Origin: Panopea generosa
Taxonomy: Eukaryota > Mollusca > Bivalvia > Adapedonta > Hiatellidae
Length of the DNA: 64,000 nucleotides
Direction: 5' to 3'
Assembly (NCBI GenBank): GCA_029582155.1
Contig: CM055895.1
Span: forward strand, 45,404,578-45,468,577
The translations under genes were made by a program, and so were the position numbers. The notes beneath the pieces were generated by a model that ran no database searches, had not been told where the DNA came from, and saw only the letters and a list, made by a program, of their open reading frames with translations. Shown here one piece after another: positions 33,801 through 44,366 of this stretch (position 1 is its first letter; the number at the start of each line of letters is the position of its first letter).

Positions 33801-35303
33801 CCAGCAGAAACTTAATGACGTTAACGTGGCCGAAGCGTCAATCAAAAGAAGTGATCAAGTTAAATCCCTAGAATCCCTTTCCCCAGGAATACAAGTTGAC
33901 AAGCAAAAGGTGCACATCGACCCGAATCATCTTTTCCAGCGATTGATTGCAATTGCACAGTGTGAAAGTGACATGGTGCCATATTTTAGATACGAGCTTA
34001 CATCTATACCAACATCTCTCTTCAAAGGTAGATTCATGCGCAAATCACAAAAGTCACAACTAGCTAAATTCCTGCAAAACGGTGTCAATTCTTCAGTGCA
34101 AAACCCTGGCGCCATGTACGTTATTGATGGCGGTGCCCTTCTACACAGAGTGAAGTGGCAGAAGAAAGTGACCTATAAAGAGATAGTAAACCAATATGTG
34201 AAATATGTACGAACAAGGTATGGTGATTGTTGTGTTGTATTTGATGGCTATGGACACGGACCATCTACCAGGACCATGAGCATCAGCAAAGACGGGGTAA
34301 AACATGTGCAGATATACAACTTTCCGAGTCTATCAAGGCCCATGGTGACCAACAGACTTTCCTCTCTAACGAAAGCAACAAGAGTCAGTTTATCGCATTG
34401 CTGAGTAAAAGCCTGGAAGATGATGGACAAGTTGTGCGCAACAGCACTGGGGATGCCGACACAATGATAGTAGAGTGTGCACTTCAATTTGCAAGAGAAG
34501 GGAGAGAAACTACCGTTGTAGCTGATGATACAGATATCCTAGTTCTTCTGATGTACCACTGGAGGCAAGACATGTCTGACGTTTATTTCCGCTCAGACAC
34601 CAACAGATCACAACAAGGCTTGACAGTGTGGAAAGTCCGAGACCTAACTGCTAAAGCTGACAGTAAAGTTTTATCAAATATTTTATTCATTCACGCATGG
34701 AGCGGCTGCGACACCACTTCCGCAACATATGGACATGGGAAAACTAGCCTGTTGAAGAAAATGAAAAAGTCGGAAGAAATACAAGCCTTGTCACAGACTA
34801 TTATCAGCCCAGAGGCAACCGAACAGCAGGTTGGAGCAGCAGGAGTAAAGATGTTTACAATGTTATATGGAGGCAAAGATGGTGATACTTTAACAAATGT
34901 GCGATACATGAGATACATGGAAATAGTATCAACCAGTAAGACAACTCTCGAGCCACATAAACTTCCTCTCACAGAGAGAGCAGCATATTTTCACAGTTTA
35001 CGTGTACACCTTCAAGTAATACTTTGGCTAAAGCTATCACATGACTTTTTGGATGCAACACAATAGGGGTGGAAAGTTGATGACAACAATCTAACTCCAA
35101 TATTCACAGACTTGGATGCAGCACCAGAGAGTTTGCTGAGTTTTGTGCGCTGTAAATGTAAGTCAACAACGAAGAACCCATGCGGAACCAACAGCTGTTC
35201 TTGTCGCAAACACGGACTCAAATGCGTTACAGCCTGTGGAGATTGCAGAGGTGAAAGCTGCAAAAATGCAGAAGAAGTCACTTTTGATGACGATTTCGAC
35301 TAA
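30853..35303 (+). pseudogene. Transposase-like protein with XPG/FEN-like nuclease region, broken
   Basis: About 1,480 codons, originally one ORF. Order: two zinc-binding-like modules (CVIC...HAKC and CMFC...HSNC, within the first 180 residues); a long middle region without known motifs; then MYVIDGGALLHRV, VVFDGYG, GDADTMIVECAL, VADDTDILVLL and WSGCDTTSATYG, whose acidic residues follow the XPG/FEN1 nuclease pattern; then a Cys-rich tail with nine cysteines (CKCK...CSC...CGDC). Lesions: one base missing near 32213, one extra near 33690, one missing near 34271, and TAG at 35064-35066 where a Trp is expected. Frames continue cleanly after each lesion (32214, 33692 on, 34398, 35067). Start ATG 30853 is the first in frame. 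Probably the element's own transposase, inactive in this copy. Confidence 0.8.
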
Positions 35304-35867
35304 AAACGTTCATTTTTTCTACTTAGTACCTAATACATTGCACACAAGTATCATTTATACATAGCTTTGATTTTTTTTTCTAAAGGCACCCGACCCTTGG
35401 AAAGATCTAACTTCAGGATGTCGACCTTTGGTTGACGGGGAAGGTGTAACCCCATACTGCGGTTTGGGTTAATTCAGTACATTCAATTATTGAACATATT
35501 TAGTATTTTTTTATCAAAGCTATTGGAATAAAAAAGTGCACATTATAGAATGTCGGACTTCAAATACATCAAATGCAGTAAATTGTACATTTATTTGTTT
35601 AATAAATACAACAAACGTCTCATTTTGTAGAGTAGTATTATATATCGAATTTCAGTCAGACACCGACCCTTTCTTCAAAATGGTAGGAAAATTTTGCCTA
35701 TACACATTACACAACTATAGATATATAGCCTAGAAACCTTATATTTTGCTAAATCGATGTTTAAACGTAACATCGTTTCGTCTAAGACTTCTAATTTGCA
35801 AAAAAATACCTTTTTTCTACTCAAAAATATGCCAAAAAATTAAAAATATTCAAACCCTCAAAAAATT

Positions 35868-35992
35868 TTTTCCCCAAAGCCGATTTTAGCGGATTTTGGA
35901 TATGTTATTCTACTGAAAATTATGCGTATTTTGATACCAAATATGCTTCTATACCATTTTTTTCCGGGTCTAAATGTTTGACGACCAGACTA
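35868..35992 (-). repeat. Right terminal inverted repeat of the transposon
   Basis: Inverse of 29792-29935, ending GTTTGACGACCAGACTA at 35992. Confidence 0.9.
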
Positions 35993-36213
35993 ATATTCAT
36001 GCGAATATAAACGTTATAGAAGACGAATATCATGTATTTTTTCTGTGTCCGAGATATGCGGATCTGAGACTACAATGTTTACGGTCTTGGTATTCCGGTG
36101 AAAATAACTTAGAAGATTTTTATCAGCTACTACAACTAAATGACACCTTCAAACTTAGGAAACTAGCTGCATATATCCATTTTATTTTGGTACGAAATGA
36201 ATCACAATTATAA
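35993..36213 (+). pseudogene. LINE ORF2, C-terminal end after the insertion
   Basis: Continues the LINE protein: NINVIEDEYHVFFLCPRY, then a helix-rich tail ending NESQL and TAA. The Cys and His pattern with the CTYC just before the insertion (29776-29787) looks like the zinc-finger-like tail found after RT in many LINE proteins. The apparent ATG at 35974 belongs to the transposon end and is not a real start. Confidence 0.85.
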
Positions 36214-36350
36214 TAGAAAAGAAATATTTCCACATAAATTGTATGCCATATTTCATTTCATATTTTGACACTACTAAATGTTTGTAAATGATATGTATTT
36301 TGGGCCGGAGGCCTCTATTTACGAAATAAAGGATTTGTATTGTATTGTAG

Positions 36351-37303
36351 TCTCTCTATACTATTTTATGATGTAGCACGGCATCGTTCGATTATAAAAT
36401 GAACGACTCAGTACGGTTGTATAGTGTTTAATTTTGAAAATAGAGACATTATTATTTTACACAGGTTTAAACATATCTCCATGCAACTTTTGCATGCTAC
36501 AGAAATAGCAGCTCCTCTTTGTACACCAAATGACAGCATATAGATAAAGTCTTAGTTTTCTATTCCTTTAACTACAAATATACGAGTACTTCTTACATAT
36601 ACATACGTTGCACCACCTTCATTACAACTGATGTCAGATTACTGCCTTCAGGGCCCCAGGAAAGAGTGACTTAGTTAACTGATATCTGCCTGCTCTCTAA
36701 GGGATAAAACCACACCGCAAACATGGTAGGATACACGTTTCTACCAAAAGGCATACCAGACTTTCTAATAAATTCCATGTGAATCTAATTTGTCCTGTAT
36801 CATTTTACCATTATAACTTACAACAGGGTATTACCCCATAACCTTCCTTATTAAAGGAGGTCGAACTATCTCAAGAACACCACTGCGGTATACCATTATA
36901 ACATTGCATATTTCTAAGTGTTTGTATATGGCAAAAGGAAAGAAACATATATAATTTTGGTGAAGACGGTATAGTTTTTTAGTAAGAATATAATTATGTA
37001 TATGTCTACAGCAAATGTATTGTTTTTTATTCAAATGTAATAATGATAAATCGGGGCATATCTGGTGAATAAATAACAACATGCTAGAATTGCATTTTAT
37101 CAAATACATTTTACTTTTTCAACATGTTGATGGTATGATAGGTGACAATCATCAAATCACAATTCAGTAATACATGTAAATAACAATTGAAAAGTTCCAA
37201 TACTTTCTCTCTAAATTTAATTCTGTATTGGGGTAATTTTAAATTAGCAAACAAATTACAACATGGTTTAAATATATTCATAATAACTATTATACAAGTT
37301 TCT
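36351..37303. other. Intergenic sequence with a SINE scrap
   Basis: No gene found. GGGCCCCAGGAAAGAGTGAC near 36651-36671 resembles the 3' part of the SINE family. Confidence 0.4.
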
Positions 37304-40300
37304 ACTGATTCCCCTCAACACTGATATTAAAGTATATGTTATGGTAACATACACAAAGGTGGTTTTACTGATTCCCCTCAACACAGATAAGTATATGTTA
37401 TGGTAACATACACAAAGGGGGTTCTACAGATTCCCCTCAACACAGGTAAGTATATGTTATGGTAAATTACACAAACGTGGTTTTACTGATTCCCCTCAAC
37501 ACAGATAAGTATTTGTTATGGTAACATACACAAAGGTGGTTCTACAGATTCCCATCAACACAGTTATGTATATGTTATGGTAACATACACAAAGGGGGTT
37601 CTACTGATTCCCCTGGTACATGTACAGATTCCCCTCAACACAGGTAAGTATATGTTATGGTAACATACACAAAGGAGGCTCTACTGATTCCCTTCAACAC
37701 AGATAAGTATGTTATGGTAACATACACAAAGGGGGTTCTACTGATTCCCCTGGTACATGTACAGATTCCCCTCAACACAGTTATGTATATGTTATGGTAA
37801 CATACACAAAGGGGGTTCTACAGATTCCCCTCAACACAGTAATGTATATGTTATGGTAACATACATAAAGGGGGTTCTACTGATTCCCCTGGTACCTCTA
37901 CAGATTCCCCTCAACACAGATAAGTTATGTAATGGTATCAGATGCAAAGGTGGTTCTACAGATTCCCCTCAACACAGATAAGTGTATGTTATGGTAACAT
38001 ACACAAAGGTGGTTCTACTGATTCCCCTGGTACCTCTACAGATTCCCCTCAACACCGATAAGTTATGTCATGGTATCAGATGCAAAGGTGGTTCTCCAGA
38101 TTCCCCTCAACACAGATAAGTGTATGTTGTGGTAACATACACAAAGGGGGTTCTACTGATTCCCCTGGTACCTCTACAGATTCCCCTCAACACAGATAAG
38201 TTATGTCATGGTATCAGATGCAAAGGTGGTTCTACAGATTCCCTTCAACACAGATAAGTGTATGTTATGGTAACAAACACAAAGGTGCTTCTACTGATTC
38301 CCCTGGTACCTCTACAGATTCCCCTCAACACAGATAAGTTATGTCATGGTATCAGATGCAAAGGTGGTTCTACAGATTCCCCTCAACACAGATAAGTGTA
38401 TGTTATGGTAACATACACAAACGGGGTTCTACTGATTCCCCTGGTACCTCTACAGATTCCCCTCAACACAGATAAGTATATGTTATGGTAACATACACAA
38501 AAGTGGTTCTACAGATTCCCCTCAAGACAGTTATGTATATGTTATGGTAACATACACAAAGGGGGGTTGTACTGATTCCCCTGGTACCTCTACAGATTAC
38601 CCTCGACACAGATAAGTATATATTATGGTAACATACACAAAGGTGGTTTTACTGATTCCCCTCAACACAGATAAGTAGATGTTATGGTAACATACACAAA
38701 GTTGGTTCTACAGATTCCCATCAACAGAGTTATGTATATGTTATGGTAACATACACAAAGGTGGTTCTACAGATTCCCCTCAACACAGATAAATGTATGT
38801 TATGGTAACATACGCAAAGGGGGTTCTACTGATTCCCCTGGTACCTCTACAGATTCCCCTCAACACAGGTAAGTATATGTTATGGTAACATACACAAAGG
38901 AGGCTCTACTGATTCCCCTCAACACAGATAAGTATATGTTATGGTAACATACACAAAGGGGGTTCTACAGATTCCCCTCAACACAGTAATGTATATGTTA
39001 TGGTAACATACACAAAATTGGTTCTACAGATTCCCCTCAACACAGTTATGTATATGTTATGGTAGCATACACAAAGGTGGTTCTACAGATTCCCCTCAAC
39101 ACAGTAATGTATATGTTATGGTGACATACATAAAGGGGGTTCTACTGATTCCCCTGGTACCTCTACAGATTCCCCTCAACACAGATAAGTGTATGTCATG
39201 GTATCAGATGCAAACGTGGTTCTACAGATTCCCCTCAACACAGATAAGTGTATGTTATGGTAACATACACAAAGGTGGTTCTACTGATTCCCCTCAACAC
39301 AGATAAGTATGTTATGGTAACATACACAAAGGTGGTTCTACAGATTCCCCTCAACACAGTAATGTATATGTTATGGTAACCTACATAAAGGGGGTTCTAC
39401 TGATTCCCCTGGTATCTCTACAGATTTCCCTCCACACAGATAAGTATATGTTATGGTAACATACACAAAGGTGGTTCTACAGATTCCCCTCAAAACAGTA
39501 ATGTATATGTTATGGTAACATACACAAAGGGGGGTTCTACTGATTCCCCTGGTACCTCTACAGATTACCCTCGACACAGATAAGTATATGTTATGGTAAC
39601 ATACACAAAGGTGGTTCTACAGATTCCCCTCAACACAGTTATGTATATGTTATGGTAACATAGATAAAGGGGGTTCTACTGATTTCTCTGGTACCTCTAC
39701 GGATTCCCCTCGACGCAGATAAGTATATGTTATGGTAACATACACAAAGGTGGTTCTACAGATTCCCCTCAACACAGTTATGTATATGTTATGGTTACAT
39801 ACACAAAGGGGGTTCTATTGATTCCCCTGGTACCTCTACAGATTCCCCTTAACACAGATAAATGTATGCCATGGTATCAGATGCAAAGGGGGTTATACTG
39901 ATTCCCCTCAACACAGAAAATATATGTTATTGTAACATAAACAAAGGAGATTCTACAGATTCCCCTCAACACAGATAAGTGTATGTTATTGTTACATACA
40001 CAAAGGTTGTTCTACAGATTCCCCTCAACACAGTTATGTATATGTTATGGTAACATACACAAAGGGGGTTCTACTGATTCCCCTGGTACCTCTACAGATT
40101 CCCCTCAACACAGATAAGTATATGTTATGGTAACATACACAAAGGGGGTTCTACAGATTCCCTTCAACACAGTTATGTACAAGTTATGGTAACATGCACA
40201 AAGTTGGTTCTACAGATTCCCCTCAACACAGTTATGTATATGTTATGGTAACATACACAAAGGGGGTTCTACTGATTCCCCTGGTACCTCTACAGATTCC

Positions 40301-41268
40301 CCTCAACACAGTTATGTATATGTAATGGAAACATACACAAAGGTGGTTCTACAGATTCCCCTTAACACAGTTATGTATATGTTTTGGTAACATACATAAA
40401 GGGGTTTCTACCGATTCCCCTGGTACCTCTACAGATTACCCTCAACACAGTTATGTATGTGTCATAGTAACATATACAAAGGTGGTTCTACAGATTCCCC
40501 TGTTACCTCTACAGATTACCCTCAATACAGTTATGTATATGTCATAATAACATATACAAAGGTGGTTCTACAGATTCCCCTTAACACAGTTATGTATATG
40601 TTATGGTAACATACACAAAGGGGGTTCTACTGATTCCCCTGTTACCTCTACAGATTCCCCTCAACACAGATAAGTGTATGTCATGATATCAGATGCAAAG
40701 GGGGTTTTACAGATTCCCGTCAACACAGATAAGTGTATGTTATCGTAACATAAACAAAGGTGGTTCTACAGATTCCCCTCAACACAGTTATATATATGTT
40801 ATGGTAACATACACAAAGGGGGTTCTACTGATTCCCAAAGTACCTCTACAGATTCCCCTTAACATAGATAAATGTATGTCATGGTATCAGATGCAAAGGG
40901 GGTTTTACTGATTCCCCTCAACACAGATAATTATATGTTATGGTAACATACACAAAGGTGGTTCTACAGATTCCCCGTAACACAAATAAGTGTATGTTAA
41001 GGCAACATACATAGAGGTGGTTCTACAGATTCCCCTCAACACAGATAAGTGTATGTTATGGTAACATACACAAAGGTGGTTCTACAGATTCCCCTCAACA
41101 CAGTTATGTATATGTTATGGTAATATACACAAAGGTGGTTCTACTGATTCCCCTTGTACCTCTACAGATTCCCCTCAACATTGACAAGTATATGTTATGG
41201 TAACATATGCAAAGGTGGTTCTACTGATTCCCCTGGTACCTCTACAAATTCCCCATAACACATAAAGT
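37304..41268. repeat. 4-kb minisatellite of 59-bp and 80-bp units
   Basis: The basic unit is about 59 bp: GATTCCCCTCAACACAGATA, then AGTATATGTTATGGTAACAT, then ACACAAAGGTGGTTCTACA. Many units carry an extra 21 bp, GATTCCCCTGGTACC then TCTACA, giving 80 bp, and some carry a third form with ATGGTATCAGATGCAAAGG. Each standard unit has the inverted repeat TATGTTATGGTAACATA. Mixed short and long units alternate irregularly. The array ends about 9 bp from the stop codon of the USP-like frame at 41277. Confidence 0.95.
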
Positions 41269-41276
41269 AAAATAAG

Positions 41277-43963
41277 CTAATCAATGTAGAGTATTGGTAA
41301 TTGCTTGTAGAAAAGGATGTATGCTTTCCCAATCTCCAGCCTTAGATTTTTGTCAGTCATCTTTGTTATCTATAAAATAGAAACATGGGTTTTAATAAAA
41401 AATGCTTGATGTTATTTGTAATGGTATTATATGGTTTGAATAATTTTTGCTTGAAGTCAATATAAATATTTATACTTATTTACTTCATTTGTGAAACAAG
41501 TTCTTACAACTTTGACAAATAATGCTCAAAGTCTTCGTGGTTGGAACCAGTACTAAACATATGCAGAAATGTGTCTTGCTAAAGAAACCACAAAAAGCAT
41601 GGAGGATCGAACCCACCAAAAATATTTGGTCTATAACATCATTGAAATACAAGACTTCACTTAAATAATGGGTTATATTCAACTGCTGTTTTTTGCTTCT
41701 GAAAAATAATTCAGGAGTTATTTATAAGCAAATGCGGTGTCACAAGTGACTGCCTTTTTGCGAATAACAAAGTTTGCACAACCTAAATTACATGTAAGTT
41801 ACCTTTCTATCATCAATTCTGTACCACTGAAGGCCAAACTTGATATAACAGTAATAATATCCTGCTTGTTTTGTCCCATAGTGGACAATTACACCAAACA
41901 ATGAAGCCTTGTTTTTTTTCCAAATATAAACATTTTAATTACATTGGTATCAATGCAACATTAAATCATTGAAAGCTGTTCACTGGTATTTTGAACTTTG
42001 CAATGATGCAAATAATGTGAAGATGAGCAATTATTGAACTTTTAATTATTCCTGCCCCCCACCCCCCTCAACAGGAGGTTGGGGAACATACAATCAGACT
42101 TAGGTACCAAAGCTGCATAAAACATCCATTATGATTGAGCTTACTGTTTTTGAGAAGAAATCGAAAATGTCATTTGTTTACAGACGCATGATGAGGGACA
42201 AAAGTCGGTCGCAAAAGGTCCCTTGAGACCATGTCTTAGGTGACCTAAAAAAGCTGAGCTAAACTAAACATAAAATTTTTGGTTTTGGTGATAATGGTCA
42301 ATGTATACAAGAGAGCGTCATTGATGTTTAACATATGGTCGCAGTCTAATTTGTTCTGAAATCAGCAGCATATTTGTGTTCTTGTAACCGAGTTCATTAA
42401 ACCTAAAATTAACATTCAATGACTTTATGATTTTATGTACTAGTTTCAAATGTTTCAAAATTACTCATAAATGTCAATATAAAAAACTATAATATTAATG
42501 TTTAAAAAATACCTTTTTAGATGAACAACTAAGTATTTTGGTATCGCACTCAAAGAAACCCTTTTCTGGATATCCACTTTTTCCAAACATCTAAAAGAGA
42601 AATGTTTGAAATTATAACACCATAAATTTTTTTATATTGTGTTTTTATGAAGCCATTTACATATGCTATAAAGATGTAAACATATGAACTGACATACCAA
42701 CAAAAACCTTAATATTATCAATATATGTCCTGAATAATACAGAAACTTATTGATTTCTAAAGTAAAATGTCATTTACACTGATGGAAACCCTCGTTTAAG
42801 AGGTAGTTGTTCAGTATTTCAAAAGCACATTACTTGGCTTAAAACTTTCCCTTGTACAATATAATTATTTCACAATTAACTACCTTTAACCTAGAGGATA
42901 AGGGGATTTAAAATTTTTGTGACACATTGTATTCAGAAACAAAACTAATTTCAATTAAACAGTTTTAAGAGGTATCAAACAACGTGCTTTGTTTCGATTT
43001 ACTGTAAGGTTCTCCACGGCAGAGTGGTCTAAGGTACTGTCGTCCAATTACCACTTACTTTTCACCGCTGGGGTCATTGGTTTGAGACCCGTTTTGTCAA
43101 AATATTTATGTGAGAAAGTTTGCCAGTTACTCGAGTACGGATAGTGATTCAATAAAACTAGATATACCATAATATAAAGATCCACTTTAATGAATGCTAA
43201 ATAAAAATATTGAAGCATATCTAATATAACAAACAAATGGATGTTACCGACTTTAAAAATAAATATGTTACCCTGAGCACTGGAAATCATTTATGGTCTC
43301 TTCAGCGAAGTAATTTGACAGTGCATGATTAAGGTCCAATACCTGTTAAAAAATGCAAAGTTTATTTATCACTCAATGTATGATCATTTAAACGTGTATG
43401 TGTTGAAAATTATAAAAAAAAGTTAATATCACATAACATTGCCAACCAATAAGTTAGGTAACTGCTTGAATTACAATATTGTCCACCCAAAAATTAGGCA
43501 CCTACATCAAATAAACAATTGCCTAATAGGTAATTCAGGTACCTGCATCAAACAAACAATTGCCTGTTTATAGGTATTAAATTCAGATACCTGTATCAAA
43601 TAATATTCATAATTTATGATGTTACTGTTTTACAAGTCATCTGATACAAACAATTGTTTAAAAAGTACATGTATGCAATGACACTGATATATATATGTAG
43701 GTTCCTTTCTTGATTTTGATTATAGGCAAATTATATATGAAGTTTCATTGATATGGCAGAGACTTACTGAGATATGAGCTTGCTAAAAAAAAAATACCAA
43801 CACCAATATCAGAGCAAATACAATAGGCTTCCTTTCTTCAAAAGTTGTGTTAGAAAATTAAGCATTTTAATATCATAATCTTACATTTGTTATAGATATG
43901 CTCAGGCTACTGAACAGCTCCACAGATGATGATGAATGGCAACATTTGGAGCACTTGAGTCGA
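41277..43963 (-). pseudogene. Ubiquitin-specific protease-like domain, catalytic Cys part not found, His replaced
   Basis: Six exons in matching phase: 43885-43963, 43272-43342, 42513-42590, 42333-42402, 41803-41907 and 41277-41369 (TAG at 41279-41277). In order they encode RLKCSKC...ELFSSLSIS, a zinc-finger-side segment LSNYFAEETINDFQC, CLEKVDIQKR then IPKYLVVHLKRF, ISEQIRLRPY, GVIVHYGTKQAGYYY then WYRIDDRK, and the closing AYILFYKQ. This is the order of a C19 deubiquitinase from the fingers to the C-terminus. The catalytic His of the usual GHY is Tyr here (AGYYYCY). The Asp of DD is present. No N-terminal Cys box was found upstream. Open frames and splice sites are intact, so it could also be an expressed pseudo-enzyme. 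The adjoining upstream exons are CaRF-like. Confidence 0.7.
43016..43145 (+). repeat. SINE with tRNA-Leu/Ser-like head
   Basis: GGCAGAGTGGTCTAAGG (A-box region) and TTGGTTTGAGACCCG (B box), then AGAAAGTTTGCCAGTTACTC. It lies in an intron of the USP-like gene, on the opposite strand. A body-only fragment is near 45655-45725. Confidence 0.6.
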
Positions 43964-44139
43964 CTGAAATAAATAATAAAACTATTTTATCGATCAAACA
44001 TTATCAGTTTTCTCGAATATTTCTCAAGTTTTGAAATGGACACAAAAACATTATGTTGTACAAAAAGCATTCAGCACTTTAAAATTGGGTAAAACAATAT
44101 ATTAGTTTTACATTAAAATATAGTGTATCAACAGAGGTC

Positions 44140-44290
44140 GCAAGTTTATTATCCCCTCCTGGCCAGCCACTGTGATGATTGGCTATGAACTTTGTTCTAC
44201 AGTCATGAATGTCCCATCTTTGAATATAGGGGGAAGCAGTCAGTGATTTGCAGAGATGAGGTGTGTTAAGTACAGGTAAACCGCCTAGCC
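44140..44290 (+). repeat. SINE fragment
   Basis: Diverged copy with CGCAAGTTTATTATCCCCTC, GCCACTGTGATGATTGGCT and GCAGAGATGAGGTGTGTTAA in the SINE order, between the CaRF-like and USP-like exons. Confidence 0.45.
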
Positions 44291-44366
44291 GATACCAAAA
44301 ATGCTGATTAGGTGCACTGACTGCCGTTATACTGAAATACTTTTGAAAAAATTAACAATATTTTAC

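Larger units (their letters stand above)
29789..35995 (+). mobile_element. Academ-like DNA transposon, 6,201 bp, inserted in the LINE
   Basis: Boundaries are 29792-35992, with ATA on both sides (29789-29791 and 35993-35995). The termini begin TAGTCTGGTCGTCAAACAT on the left, mirrored exactly on the right. The inverted repeats extend about 130 bp with a 14-bp length difference. Removing the element and one ATA rejoins the LINE frame without a shift, which fixes the ends. Inside is one long broken ORF (30853-35303) with an XPG-like nuclease region. The 3-bp duplication plus XPG-like region fits what I recall of the Academ superfamily; this assignment is from memory. Confidence 0.8.
27190..36350 (+). 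mobile_element. 5'-truncated non-LTR retrotransposon, split by a later insertion
   Basis: The LINE sequence runs from about 27190 to 29791 and resumes at 35993-36350. The left border is uncertain by tens of bases. After the reading frame ends at 36213 comes a ~135-bp 3' region with AATAAA (about 36324) and a tail of TTTGTATTGTATTGTA. The element begins within the C-terminal part of the endonuclease domain, so most of its 5' half is missing, as is usual for incomplete reverse transcription. The 6.2-kb DNA transposon at 29792-35992 interrupts it. Confidence 0.85.

Noticed and set aside
34398-35066. A separate gene for the 222-codon frame
   Set aside because: It continues the transposase ORF after a one-base loss near 34271; the frame is open upstream of its ATG with matching family sequence.
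35974-35992. ATG start for the LINE tail frame
   Set aside because: The ATG lies in the right terminal repeat of the inserted transposon; the LINE frame enters from 29791.
37304-41268. CRISPR array
   Set aside because: Repeats are contiguous without unique spacers, and the genome is plainly eukaryotic. The same applies to every other array in the window.
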